From contig JACKGZ010000009.1 in NCBI GenBank assembly GCA_020639255.1, positions 1 to 62,401 of the forward strand: 62,401 bases of DNA, in the 5' to 3' direction. Positions 1-9,102 of this stretch are shown in pieces. Source of the DNA: Phycisphaera sp. (lineage in GTDB: Bacteria > Planctomycetota > Phycisphaerae > Phycisphaerales > UBA1924). A program made the translations under genes and the position numbers. The notes under the pieces were generated by a model. The model saw only the letters and a list, made by a program, of their open reading frames with translations, was not told the origin of the DNA and made no database searches. Position 1 is the stretch's first letter; the number at the start of each line of letters is the position of its first letter.

Positions 1-1584
1 GCGTGCAGCCCGCCCGGCTGGCTCTGGGCGAGCGAGTTCGGCGGGTACGACGTGCTGAGCTCTCACCTTGAGCTGCCCAAAGAGTGGCTCGCGACGGGGC
101 GCGTGTGGCCGGTCGAACACAACGTGTACTCGTACCTGCCGAGCTCCATGGAGTCGGCGTATCTGCATGTGAGCGTGTTGATGGGCGCGGGTCAGCGCGG
201 GCTGACATCGGGCGATGGGTCGATGCTCGCGGCTGCGCAGCTCCTGCACGCGGGAATCGCGATCATCGCGGGGATGTTGACGGCCTCAACTGCGGACGTG
301 GTGCTCAGGCGTACTGGGAAAGAAGACGCGGCCGTGTTCGCACCGATAGCGGGCGCGCTGACCATCGCAACGCCCTGGGCAGTCGTGACAGGCTCGATGG
401 CGTACAACGAGATGGCTGTGCTCGCGCTCTTTGCCTCGGCGCTGGTCGCGGCGATGTCTGGCGAGCTGTCGCCGATCAGGCGTGGGCTGATTGTGGGCGT
501 GCTTGTCGGCGCGGCGTGCGGGTGCAAGCCGACGGCGCTGCTCTTCTGCGCCCCGGCGTGCGGGCTGGCGATGGTGTGGGACAGGCCGAGGAAGACATGG
601 GCGGTGCTCACGCTCGGTGCGTGCGCGGGTGGGCTCGTGATGCTGTTGCCCTGGCTCGTGCGGAACTGGATGGCGGGCGGGAACCCGGTTTTCCCGCAGC
701 TTTCGGGTGTGTTCGGGTCGGCGCACTGGTCGGCGGAACAGGTTGCTCGCTACAAGGCGGGCCACTCTTTCGAGGGCGGATTCTTCGATGCGTTGAAGCT
801 CTTCGTGCTGCCCGAAGAGGGCGGCACAGCACGGGGGATCCTGCACGGTCAGTGGGCGTTCTTCGGGCCGATGGTGCTTGTGGCTTGCGTGATTGGGCTC
901 TTCGTACGCCGAACGCACAAGGTTGCGGCGCTGTTCACTCTGATTCTGCTGATGCAACTCATCGCGTGGCTCACGCTGACGCACGTGCAGAGCCGGTTCC
1001 TTATGCCGATGCTCGTGCCGGGGGCGATCGCGGCGGCGGTCGGACTCTCGTGCGTGCCGGTGAGACAACTGGCGCTCACGCTCGGGTCGATCGGCATCGT
1101 CGCGCAGAGCGTGGTGACGCTTCTGATCTTCTCGCTCCAGCAGGCGGATATCGGCGGCCCGAACTTTGCGACGTTGTTCGGACCGGGGCTGTACGCGAGC
1201 GCCCCAGCGAACACATCGGATGACCTGCTGGCGCCGGCGGCATTCCTGAACGATCGGTTGCCCGAGGGAAGTCGGGTGCTCGTCGTGGGCGACGCGGCGG
1301 TGCTCTACATCGAGACACCCTTCGCGTACGCGACGACGTGGGACACTTCACCCATGTTGGAGGTGATCCGGGCGCACGAGGACGCCGCGGAGTGGACGCC
1401 GGCGCTCAAAGCGATGGGCTTCACACACGTGTACGTGGACGTAAGCGAGATGGATCGTTTGGCGCTCTCCGGTTGGTCGGACCCGATGCTGGACGGCGGC
1501 TGGGTGCTCAGCTGGCTGGCCAACTACGCGAAACCTCTCTACCGGGATGAGGCTGGACATCGCCTGATTTTCGAGCTGCCATGA
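1..1584 (+). CDS. Multi-pass membrane glycosyltransferase-like protein (5' end outside window)
   Basis: The reading frame is open from base 1, so the N-terminus lies upstream of the window; an internal GTG at 52 is not a convincing start because the preceding codons (reading WLWASEFGGYDVLS) already look like the conserved loop of GT-C-type membrane glycosyltransferases. About nine hydrophobic segments follow, separated by short basic loops, and a soluble C-terminal part of about 100 residues. The overall plan fits a polyprenyl-phosphate-sugar-dependent transferase of the ArnT/PMT type acting on the outer face of the cytoplasmic membrane, but I cannot name the substrate. It overlaps the next gene by 4 bases (ATGA), so the two are probably translationally coupled. 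Family assignment is by architecture, not by an identified catalytic residue. Confidence 0.7.
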   Translation, partial: ACSPPGWLWASEFGGYDVLSSHLELPKEWLATGRVWPVEHNVYSYLPSSMESAYLHVSVLMGAGQRGLTSGDGSMLAAAQLLHAGIAIIAGMLTASTADVVLRRTGKEDAAVFAPIAGALTIATPWAVVTGSMAYNEMAVLALFASALVAAMSGELSPIRRGLIVGVLVGAACGCKPTALLFCAPACGLAMVWDRPRKTWAVLTLGACAGGLVMLLPWLVRNWMAGGNPVFPQLSGVFGSAHWSAEQVARYKAGHSFEGGFFDALKLFVLPEEGGTARGILHGQWAFFGPMVLVACVIGLFVRRTHKVAALFTLILLMQLIAWLTLTHVQSRFLMPMLVPGAIAAAVGLSCVPVRQLALTLGSIGIVAQSVVTLLIFSLQQADIGGPNFATLFGPGLYASAPANTSDDLLAPAAFLNDRLPEGSRVLVVGDAAVLYIETPFAYATTWDTSPMLEVIRAHEDAAEWTPALKAMGFTHVYVDVSEMDRLALSGWSDPMLDGGWVLSWLANYAKPLYRDEAGHRLIFELP

Positions 1585-2681
1585 ATGGGATGACGCCGGA
1601 GCAAACGGGAACAGGTCGGCCGAGGCGCACGCTTCGTTTGGCGATCCAACTCGCGGGCTTTCTCGCGGGGCTTGGGCTTCTGGTCTGGTGCGCGAGTCTC
1701 GCGTTCAGCGAAAAGAACCGCGCGGGGCTCGAGCGGCTGGGCGAGGCGTCGGCCGGCGAGGTGTCGCTGCTGCTCGCGCTGTCGTGCGTTGGGATCATCG
1801 TCAACGGGCTGACGTTCTGGCTGGTCTTGCGGCCCGTGCGGCGGATCGAGCTGCGCGGGATGTTGGCGACGAATGCGGTGGCAACGTTTCTGAGCTACTT
1901 GCCGTTCAAGCTGAGCGTGATGATGCGCGTGGCTGTGCATCGGCAGCGCGACGGCGTGCCCCTGGCGCTGATCGGGCCGTGGTTTGCGGCTGTGGGCGTG
2001 GTGATGGTGTCGGCTGTGGCGCCGATCCTGCTGCTGGCGGCTTGGCGGCGTGAGGTCGACGCGGTGTGGCTGCTGATGCTGGCGGGGTTGCTCGTTATCG
2101 GCGCAGGCGCGCTGTCGAGCATGGCCCGTGTGATCGGCGGGCAGCGCGGGCTTCGGATCGTGCAGCGGCTCGCCGGCCGTCAGCCGATCGGGCTGGTCAG
2201 GCGTCTCGTGCACTCGGAGATGTTCGTGCTGTTCGACGAGGGACTGGCGATGCTGTCGAGCTTTCGGCAAGCTCTGGCGGCGATCGGGCTTCGGATGCTC
2301 GACATCGGCGCGATGGCGGCGCGGTTCTACGTTGCGAGCCGGATCGTGGGCTCGCCCATGCCCGCGGGCGATTCGCTGATTGGATCCGTCGCGTACTTCT
2401 TCATCGGGGTGTTCAGCCCGGTCGGGGCGCTCGGGGCGCGCGAGGGCGGGACGGCCGGGTTCATCTCGTGGATCGGCGAGTTCGACTTCGAGACGCTCGC
2501 GCTGATCGCGGTGGTCGTGACGGGAGCGGAGCTGATCGTGACGGCCTTCTTTGCGTCGGCTGGGATCGCGTGGCTTCGGCCCGATCGCCTGATCCGGGGC
2601 GGATCACGGGCTGCGGACGTCGACGACCTATCATCCGCGGATGCGGATCGCGCTGGCCAACCTGAACCCGACGATCGGTGA
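1581..2681 (+). CDS. Flippase-like integral membrane protein (LPG synthase TM-domain family)
   Basis: The 366-residue protein has six to eight hydrophobic segments and resembles the lysylphosphatidylglycerol synthase TM region / flippase-like family. Members are common next to glycosyltransferases in surface polysaccharide and lipid pathways. Supporting stretches are the early FWLVLRPVRRIE loop, the FLSYLPFKLSVMMRVAVH segment and a Gly-rich SPVGALGAREGG motif near residue 275. The ATG at 1581 overlaps the TGA of the upstream gene. Its own 3' end overlaps the NAD synthetase start by 41 bases, so three consecutive genes are packed as one transcript. The C-terminal 25 residues are acidic and hydrophilic and may be unconstrained, since they lie over the next gene. 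Substrate unknown. Confidence 0.7.
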   Translation: MNGMTPEQTGTGRPRRTLRLAIQLAGFLAGLGLLVWCASLAFSEKNRAGLERLGEASAGEVSLLLALSCVGIIVNGLTFWLVLRPVRRIELRGMLATNAVATFLSYLPFKLSVMMRVAVHRQRDGVPLALIGPWFAAVGVVMVSAVAPILLLAAWRREVDAVWLLMLAGLLVIGAGALSSMARVIGGQRGLRIVQRLAGRQPIGLVRRLVHSEMFVLFDEGLAMLSSFRQALAAIGLRMLDIGAMAARFYVASRIVGSPMPAGDSLIGSVAYFFIGVFSPVGALGAREGGTAGFISWIGEFDFETLALIAVVVTGAELIVTAFFASAGIAWLRPDRLIRGGSRAADVDDLSSADADRAGQPEPDDR

Positions 2682-4332
2682 CTTTGCGGGCAACGCGGCC
2701 CTCATCCGCGGGCGAATCGACGAGGCGAAACGCGCGGGCGCGGCGGTGGTTGTGCTGCCGGAGCTGGCGCTCTGCGGGTACCCTCCGAAGGATCTCCTGC
2801 TCGAGCCATCGTTCATCGATGCGTGCGAGGTCGGTGCCCGCGAGATCGGCGAGGAACATTCGAGCGGTTTGACAATCGTCTTCGGAGTGCCGTTGCGGCA
2901 TGTTGCTCACGAGGGGACGCTGACGAATTCGCTCGTGGTTTACCGCGATGGCAAGCGGATCGCGCGGTACGACAAGCGGCTGCTGCCGACGTACGACGTT
3001 TTCGACGAGGACCGGTATTTCCGATCGGGCAACACCCCCGTCGTGATCGAGGTCGACGGGCTCAAGATCGGCCTGAGCATCTGCGAGGATCTGTGGAAGG
3101 GCGTCGACGTCGGGCGGGGCGATCGGTACGAGGGGCAGGCGGACCCGGTGGCTGAGCTTGTGAATGCCGGTGCGAGGATGATCGTGAATCCATCGGCGAG
3201 CCCGTTCGTGCTGGGGAAGCACGATCGGCATCTGGCGATCCTGTCGCAGCACGCCGAGCGTCACGGCGTGCCGGTCTTGGCGGTGAACCAGCTCGGCGGG
3301 AACGACGATCTGGTCTTCGACGGGTCGGCCTGGGCGGTGGACAAGTCGGGCCGACTCGCGGTTGCGGGCGGGCGATTCTCCGATGAGCTGGTCATCGTCG
3401 AGACGGACGGCCTCGATCACGCCGAGCCGATCTCGGATGATCACACGCACGGCGCTTCGGCGATGATCGAGGCGCTCACGGTCGGCGTGCGGGACTATGT
3501 GCGCAAGACAGGGTTCAGGAGCGTGTGCCTCGGGCTTTCAGGCGGGATTGACTCGGCGCTCACGGCGGCGATCGCGGCGCGAGCGTTGGGCGCGGAGAAC
3601 GTGACGGGCATCGCGATGCCGGGCAAGTACTCGTCGCAGCACTCGATCGATGATGCAAAGGATCTCGCGGATCGACTCGGGTGCAGGTTTGCGGTCGTGC
3701 CGATCGAGAAGCCGTTCGCCGGATTTGGTGCGGCACTCGATCCGCTCTTCGAGACACTCGGGCATCGCAGGCTCGGGGTGGAATTGCCCGATCTCACCGA
3801 GGAGAATCTGCAGTCGCGTGTGCGCGGCACGACTCTGATGGCGCTCTCGAATCGCTCGGGCGATCTGCTGCTCACGACGGGAAACAAGAGCGAACTCGCG
3901 GTCGGGTACTGCACGCTGTACGGCGACATGAACGGCGGGCTGGGGGTGCTGGGCGATGTGCCCAAGACGCTCGTGTACGAGATCAGCCGGGAACTCAACG
4001 CGAACCACGCGCGGTACGGATTTGAGCGCGAGCCGATCCCGGAGCGCACGATCACCAAGCCACCGAGCGCCGAGCTGGCGCCGAACCAGGTCGATCAGGA
4101 TTCGTTGCCGCCGTACGAGGTGCTCGACGAGATCGTGCGAAGGCACGTCGAAGAGCGTCAAAGCGCCGAACGCATCGTGGCGGAGTGCGGGTTTGATGGG
4201 GCTGTCGTGCGGAAGATGGTGCGACTGATCGCGATCAACGAGTACAAGCGGAAACAGACGCCGGTGACGCTCAAGGTGACCGGCGTGGCCTTCGGGCCCG
4301 GTCGCCGGGTGCCGATTGCACGCAAGATCTAG
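2641..4332 (+). CDS. nadE: Glutamine-dependent NAD+ synthetase
   Basis: Two-domain enzyme that converts deamido-NAD to NAD using ammonia released from glutamine. The N-terminal nitrilase domain (about 1-260) shows the full Glu-Lys-Cys triad: E41 in PELALCGYPPKDLL, K112 in KRLLPTYDVF and C148 in SICEDLW. The C-terminal synthetase domain has the PP-loop LSGGIDSALT around residue 300 and the TGNKSELAVGYCTLYGD segment. At 563 residues it is normal for the shorter bacterial form. The ATG at 2641 lies inside the previous gene (41-base overlap); the start is supported because MRIALANLNPTIGDFAGN is the typical beginning of this family. A strong hairpin follows about 150 bases after the stop. Confidence 0.95.
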   Translation: MRIALANLNPTIGDFAGNAALIRGRIDEAKRAGAAVVVLPELALCGYPPKDLLLEPSFIDACEVGAREIGEEHSSGLTIVFGVPLRHVAHEGTLTNSLVVYRDGKRIARYDKRLLPTYDVFDEDRYFRSGNTPVVIEVDGLKIGLSICEDLWKGVDVGRGDRYEGQADPVAELVNAGARMIVNPSASPFVLGKHDRHLAILSQHAERHGVPVLAVNQLGGNDDLVFDGSAWAVDKSGRLAVAGGRFSDELVIVETDGLDHAEPISDDHTHGASAMIEALTVGVRDYVRKTGFRSVCLGLSGGIDSALTAAIAARALGAENVTGIAMPGKYSSQHSIDDAKDLADRLGCRFAVVPIEKPFAGFGAALDPLFETLGHRRLGVELPDLTEENLQSRVRGTTLMALSNRSGDLLLTTGNKSELAVGYCTLYGDMNGGLGVLGDVPKTLVYEISRELNANHARYGFEREPIPERTITKPPSAELAPNQVDQDSLPPYEVLDEIVRRHVEERQSAERIVAECGFDGAVVRKMVRLIAINEYKRKQTPVTLKVTGVAFGPGRRVPIARKI

Positions 4333-4480
4333 CGCACCCTACCGGGTTGCCTATATTCTCAATCTTGGTCAATCGCTCCTATAACGATCGCCGAGCGTGC
4401 ATTTTGCTGGGATGGACCTGGAATGCGGGTACATTCGGTGTTGCCAGGTCTCGTGTGTTCGCTGGCGACAGGAGAGTGAG

Positions 4481-4526
4481 AAAGAGCCCACACCCGGATC
4501 GAACCGGAGGTGGGCTCTTTCGTTTT
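4481..4526 (+). terminator. Hairpin terminator between convergent genes
   Basis: An 11-base stem, extended by a further CCGG pairing towards the loop (arms about 4481-4497 and 4504-4520), is followed on the + strand by TCGTTTT. It sits between the ends of nadE (+) and the small membrane protein (-) and could stop transcription from both sides; the T-rich side favours nadE. Confidence 0.75.
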
Positions 4527-4552
4527 GGCTCTTTGCCTTATAGGTCAGTTGC

Positions 4553-5143
4553 TTAGGCCGGTGCCCCAGCGGGAGCCGGTGCGGGCTGCGCGTGCTGCAG
4601 CTTGTGAGCCGCGATTGCGATCGAGGCGTTCTTGAACGCGATGAAGTTGATGATCCCGATGACCAGCACCGCAAGAGCCGCGAGAATGCCCAGGAACGGA
4701 ATGATGGTGCAGCAGAGGAGGATGCACTGCGTGAGCGTGAGGCTCTCATTGAGGCGGGGCATGTTGACGCCGTGTCGATCGGCGTAGGCGTTCATGTTCT
4801 GCGCCAGGCCATGGATGCAGACGAACTGCCAGTACAGGCTAAAGAGCGGGATGAACATGAACCCGACGGCTTTGCCGGGCGTCGTCTTCTGATAGCCGTC
4901 CTGGATCTGTTTCCAGTGCTTGTACATCAGGATCCACCCGATGACAGCCGCGGCGATCAGCGCGAAATAGCCGATGAAGATGATGAAGGTGACGATGCCG
5001 ACAATGATGAGAATCCACCACCACATGAAGAGCTTCTTGAACTCCTCGGGCGTGTAAGCCGTTTGATAGACGGGCATGTTCCCGGGCGTGTGCTGCGGGG
5101 CAGGTGCCGGAATTGGTTGCGGGGCGGGGGTCTGCTGGTCCAT
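4553..5143 (-). CDS. Small multi-pass membrane protein, unknown function
   Basis: 196 residues beginning with a Pro/Gln/Ala-rich cytoplasmic stretch (about 1-30), then a hydrophobic core with four probable membrane segments: WWWILIIVGIVTFIIFIGY, FALIAAAVIGWIL, a middle segment around FMFIPLFSLYWQFVC, and the C-terminal pair around CILLCCTIIPFLGILAAL. It ends in an Ala/Pro-rich tail. ATG at 5143 is preceded by GGGAG about 10 bases upstream. I do not recognise the family with certainty; the layout resembles small DUF4234/DUF4328-like membrane proteins. Monocistronic by position, sharing the terminator region with nadE. Confidence 0.75.
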   Translation of the reverse strand: MDQQTPAPQPIPAPAPQHTPGNMPVYQTAYTPEEFKKLFMWWWILIIVGIVTFIIFIGYFALIAAAVIGWILMYKHWKQIQDGYQKTTPGKAVGFMFIPLFSLYWQFVCIHGLAQNMNAYADRHGVNMPRLNESLTLTQCILLCCTIIPFLGILAALAVLVIGIINFIAFKNASIAIAAHKLQHAQPAPAPAGAPA

Positions 5144-5359
5144 GTGTTCGGTCTCCCTCGACTTTCTTGATACGAAGTATCGGCGATTGATCCGGTTCAG
5201 ACTTTACCATGAGCAGCACGAGACGTGTCGTGAGGCCCGACATGGCAGAAATACCGTGCCGGGAATCAAAGTTCTCATGGGCAAAGATCGCAGTTCGAAC
5301 CTTGCGAGACCATGTCCCCGCTGGCTTTGCCCCTCACCCGACCAAGTACCTGATCTGAA

Positions 5360-6967
5360 TCACGCTCTACGTCGTCTCAAAAGACATGTGCCTGCGATGC
5401 CCATCGCAAACACAGATGAAGGTGCTGGAATCTGCGTCATGTATATGCCATTCGAGCCATCGTCAAACTGTAGATCAAAGGCGATCAATCCGCTGTCATT
5501 GAGCCCGGCTCCTTCTGAACCGTTTAGGGTCGAGCCGCCCTGAAATGTTATCAGAGATATGACTTTCAGTTCCTCGACCAGTGGATCTGGATTCACATCG
5601 AATTGCTGTCCGGTACGTACGATAAGTTCGAGGCTGTCCGCGAGGCCGTTGTAGTACCAGAGGGCATATCGAGAATCAATGGGATTATTGGGGTCGGCGC
5701 TCGTCAGGCGTGTCATAACCGCAATATCCCCAGAAGCGTTGAGCGCATAGTCCTCGAAGTTTCCCAGGATTGCACCAGGCACTCCTGGAGCGGTATCGCC
5801 CTTTCTCCCGACAAGGCCGATCTCTCCATTTTGTTCGAACCAGAGTGCTCGCGATCGATCTGATGTCTGCCCTGTGTTGTCGATTCGTCCCTCGAAAAGC
5901 AGGTTTCCGCTCGAATTCATGATCGGAGATGAGACGGTGAGAAGAGTTTCACCGTTCGTTCCTGGTGCAGTATCGCCTCCTCGAAGAATCAGCTCTGGAT
6001 CACCGCCCTGCGTGTGCGAGCGGAAGAGACCGTTGCTGTATTCGGTGGTCCCGTTTCCTGCATCGATCCGAAGTTGCGCAAGATAGGCCATCGTGCCCGA
6101 GTCGTTGAATGTGGGGGCGTTCACAACTCCATACGCTGCGTTCTTGAGAATGGGGACCGAGTCGCCTTCACGCATCAGCAGCCGAGTTGTACCGCCTGAA
6201 TGGAGCCAGATCCCACTATCATCCAAGTTCGTGACGCCACCCGTATGGTCCTTAAGTTCTGCCCAGAACACCATATCACCATTGCTGTTCAAGACCGGAT
6301 TGGTCCGAAACTCATCGAACACAGCGCCTAGCGTACCCGGAGCACTCTCATTCTCTAGCACAACCATCCTCAACTCGCCCGCCGAAGTCGCCCAAATCCC
6401 GGTATCGAACGGCACATTGTCCGTGCGGCCAAAGAAAGCCGTATCTCCAGCTGAGTTGATCACGGGTCGTCCATAGCTAATAAACTCACGAGCCGGAACA
6501 CCCGGCACGGGCAGTGCCGCATGTGCAACGGGTGCTACATCATTTTCTGTGGCAATCCAGATACCGTAACGAGTGGGCATATCATCCTATTCATGTTCGG
6601 CGACAAATATAACATCACCATTCGAATTTATGAGCGGATCGGCAGAACCAAAGCCCGTGTACTCCATCCCAACACCGGGTGCCGCATTGCCTCGTAATCC
6701 GAGGAGTGTTTCGGACCCAGCATCGATCGTCCACACGCCAGCGTTGCGCACGCGCTCGCCTGCGTGATCGAAAAGGCTCGCGGAGTATGCGATCTTACCG
6801 CTCGCACCAACAACAACATCCATAAAACCAGCGTATGTGAAGCCGTCCGTGCCAGCGGCCTCGGTACCGGTGTACACAATCTGCTCGATCTGCATCTGCG
6901 CCCCGGCGTGCGCCACGAACACGCCTGCCAGTATGATTCCAGACACCATAACCGGTCGAGTGCGCAT
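5360..6967 (-). pseudogene. NxxG-repeat secreted protein with PEP-CTERM-like tail, interrupted by in-frame TAG
   Basis: Read through one TAG codon at 6587-6589, this is a single continuous frame of about 535 codons. It has a signal peptide (MRTRPVMVSGIILAGVFVAH, cleavage near AGA-Q). Repeats of about 50-60 residues follow, each with an N-x-x-G-x-x-x-F/Y core (INSNGDVIF, INSAGDTAFF, LNSNGDMVFW, MNSSGNLLFEG, LNASGDIAVM) and APG-containing turns. The C-terminus is PEP-CTERM-like (IPAPSSV, a hydrophobic run, then RRRR). A paralogue at 37232-38956 has the same architecture uninterrupted, supporting one original gene. The frame is unchanged on both sides of the TAG, and an ATG three codons later is not preceded by a good ribosome site. 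The region is visibly lower in GC than its neighbours. A recent nonsense mutation, a base-calling error or readthrough are all possible. Confidence 0.8.
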
Positions 6968-7046
6968 GACGATTACCCTCGTTTCATTCCTTGAGAGAGA
7001 ACACGATGCCAAGTGCGAACCTAGCCAGCGTGTTTCCAGAACGAGT

Positions 7047-7559
7047 TTACCAGTCGCCGGCGTATGAATGTGAGAAATCTGGGGCTGCCAAGGAAAGCAA
7101 TTCATACCGCCGTTTTGCGATCTGGCGGAGGTGGAGCATGTCGTGGACGGCCCAGCTGACCATGATGTCGCCCGCCCGGAGATCGCCGATCGACGGATGG
7201 CGATAGGTCCGGTCCCAGTTGGGTTCGGACAGCTCACGGAGCAGGCGGATCGACTCGGCCCTTTCGCGTGTGAACCGGCCGAGTTCCTCGGCGAGGATCT
7301 TCTCATTAGACCGGCGTTCGGTGACGGAACCCTCGGGGTCGATGCCGGGCCAGGGCTTGGTCGGGTCCTCGAGCGTGCTGAGCACGCGTACGCGGAAATC
7401 CTCGGCTTCTTCATCGGCGAGGTGGCAGACGATCTCGAGCACCGACCACGCGCCGCTCGGCGGCTTCCAACGCGCATCGTCATCGCTCAGCCCAGTAACC
7501 CCCGAGGCGAGGGCGGCGGGGAACGACTCCATCGAGGCCATCAGTGTTGGGAGGTCCAC
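7047..7559 (-). CDS. DinB-like four-helix protein
   Basis: 170 residues with the pattern of the DinB/YfiT metal-dependent superfamily: a first helix ending in WSVLEIVCHLADEEAEDF (candidate ligand His47) and a final helix HDMLHLRQIAKRRYE, where the spaced histidines supply further ligands. Such proteins bind a divalent metal and often act as thiol-dependent transferases; the substrate cannot be read from sequence. The GTG start at 7559 is supported by GGAG ten bases upstream. It lies 14 bases after the stop of the gene at 7574-8269 and is probably co-transcribed with it. Confidence 0.8.
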   Translation of the reverse strand: MDLPTLMASMESFPAALASGVTGLSDDDARWKPPSGAWSVLEIVCHLADEEAEDFRVRVLSTLEDPTKPWPGIDPEGSVTERRSNEKILAEELGRFTRERAESIRLLRELSEPNWDRTYRHPSIGDLRAGDIMVSWAVHDMLHLRQIAKRRYELLSLAAPDFSHSYAGDW

Positions 7560-7573
7560 AGCGAGCTCCGTTC

Positions 7574-8269
7574 TTAGCTGCTGCCCTCACGCATGCGCGC
7601 GACGCCCTCGGGGAAGGGGTACGTCGCGAAGACGCCAACGTCGCCCTTGGACCAGAGCGCGGGCGCGGGGTAGACGTCGCCGCGGTAGCCAGCCTGGTAC
7701 ATCGTGCGGAGCACGCGCTCGAAGCTGGGCTCGCGGTTCTGCTCGTTGACGAGACGGTTCGATCGAGCGCCGAGGAACGAGACGGTCGCGACGGGTTGTC
7801 GGTCACGTCGTTCCTTGAGCATCTTCGACACCGTGGCGAAGCCGCGCGAGAGATCCTGGAGCGTGAAGTGGTCCTGCCCGCGCGGGCGGAGCAACGCGAG
7901 GATGAGGATGCTGTCGAGATCGTACTTGAGGACGTAGGGCTCCTGGTCGTGGGCGGCGTGCACGCTGACCGACTCCTGAAAGACCTTGGCGTAGTTCGTG
8001 ACTGTGTGCTGCGTCCACTGGCTCGAGCTGACGAGGTGGACGAGCTGGGCGACGATGCCGTGGGAGTTGTCTTCTTCGTTGACGCCGCAGATGACGGTGC
8101 GGTACCGCCCGTCGAGCATGTCGCGGAGCATGTCCTGGCCCCAGAGGATGCGGAGCCTCTCGCCGGCGGAGAAGCCGGAAGAATCGCCCGGCAGGAGCGA
8201 GACCCGCTCGGCGTGGTCCCCGGTCATGAGTGCGTCGGCGTCGCCTTCGTAGAGCCTGATCTCGGACAT
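7574..8269 (-). CDS. Conserved-looking hypothetical protein (231 aa)
   Basis: I do not recognise this family. The start at ATG 8269 is chosen over the longer frame because GGAGGTG lies 5-6 bases upstream, an excellent ribosome site. The protein is soluble, with no signal peptide or membrane segment. Notable stretches are RLRILWGQDMLRDMLDGRYR, the central ICGVNEEDNSHGIVAQLVHL, and KGDVGVFATYPFPEGVARM at the C-terminus. It is probably the first gene of a two-gene unit with the DinB-like protein. Codon use and GC match the neighbourhood. Confidence 0.7.
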   Translation of the reverse strand: MSEIRLYEGDADALMTGDHAERVSLLPGDSSGFSAGERLRILWGQDMLRDMLDGRYRTVICGVNEEDNSHGIVAQLVHLVSSSQWTQHTVTNYAKVFQESVSVHAAHDQEPYVLKYDLDSILILALLRPRGQDHFTLQDLSRGFATVSKMLKERRDRQPVATVSFLGARSNRLVNEQNREPSFERVLRTMYQAGYRGDVYPAPALWSKGDVGVFATYPFPEGVARMREGSS

Positions 8270-8339
8270 TGCACACCTCCATGCGTGTGATGCGGACGGA
8301 TACAGTCTAGATCGGCGTGTCGTGCACCGAAACCACACG

Positions 8340-8370
8340 AAAAAACCGCCCCGGGAGCGTCCCGGGGCGG
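8340..8370 (-). terminator. Rho-independent terminator of the PEP-CTERM-like gene
   Basis: An 11-base GC-only stem (8346-8356 with 8360-8370, loop GCG) is followed on the minus strand by six T residues (8340-8345 on +). It lies 26 bases after the stop of the 8397-8978 gene. Confidence 0.85.
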
Positions 8371-8396
8371 CGTTGGGTCTGAATTGTCGTTCTGAC

Positions 8397-8978
8397 TCAG
8401 CGGCGACGGCGAGCCAGGAGCAGCCCCCCCACCGCGAGCGTGGCGGTGGCCGGCGCGGGGACGGGGGTGATGACGAAGTCGAAGCCGTAGTCGGTCGTGG
8501 TGGTGATCTCCTGGTACCAGAAGGTGTAGGTGCCGGCGGGGAGGTTGCCGGTGAAGCCGCCCCAGACGTTGGGGTTCTGGAGGTCGTCGAGGAGTTCGTC
8601 GCCCTGCATGGTTCCGGGGAGTGAGCCGATGAGGACCGCCGACAGCAGCGCGGTTGGGTCGAACGGGTCGGTGATCTGCGCAGCCGCCTCGACGGCGAAG
8701 AACGCCTGGTCGTCGCCCGAGACGTACTCCTCGAAGATGATCGACGAGAGCTCGTAGCCCGCGGGGATGACCATGGTGAAGTAGTCGGGGTCGAGCTCGG
8801 GCTCGGGTGAGGTGCTGCCGAAGACCATGTTCGAGCCGGGCACGAAGGCCAGGAGCGTGGGGTTCAGGTTGTCGCTGGACAGGTCGCCGTTGATGGCCTC
8901 GTCCCAGATGACATCGGCGCTGGCGGGCGCGGCGAACGCGACGGCGGCCGAGACGACGGCGAGTGTGCGGGTACGCAT
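8397..8978 (-). CDS. Secreted protein with PEP-CTERM-like sorting signal
   Basis: 193 residues starting at ATG 8978, where a signal peptide begins (MRTRTLAVVSAAVAFAAPASA). A longer open frame upstream lacks one and overlaps the TPR gene. The mature part is acidic, without cysteines, and has a beta-sandwich look (TFWYQEITTTTDYGFDFVI). The end is VPAPATATLAVGGLLLARRRR, the three-part PEP-CTERM pattern: Pro-rich motif, membrane helix, Arg cluster. Exosortase-type enzymes process such signals in other bacteria; none is encoded in this window. Function of the mature domain unknown. The hairpin directly downstream indicates it ends a transcript. Confidence 0.8.
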   Translation of the reverse strand: MRTRTLAVVSAAVAFAAPASADVIWDEAINGDLSSDNLNPTLLAFVPGSNMVFGSTSPEPELDPDYFTMVIPAGYELSSIIFEEYVSGDDQAFFAVEAAAQITDPFDPTALLSAVLIGSLPGTMQGDELLDDLQNPNVWGGFTGNLPAGTYTFWYQEITTTTDYGFDFVITPVPAPATATLAVGGLLLARRRR

Positions 8979-9102
8979 GGGTTGTCTTCCTCTCTCTCTT
9001 CTCTGACGGGCGTGGCGGGCATGACTCCGCCGACCACGAGACGGCTCGCGGCTTGGTCTATCTTCGCGGAGGGGGTGGGGCTGGATCAAGGGTTTTGTGG
9101 AT

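Noticed and set aside
4481..4520. tRNA-like T-arm (GGTTCGATCC on the minus strand)
   Set aside because: It is the loop of a long terminator hairpin; no acceptor stem, anticodon arm or CCA context is present.
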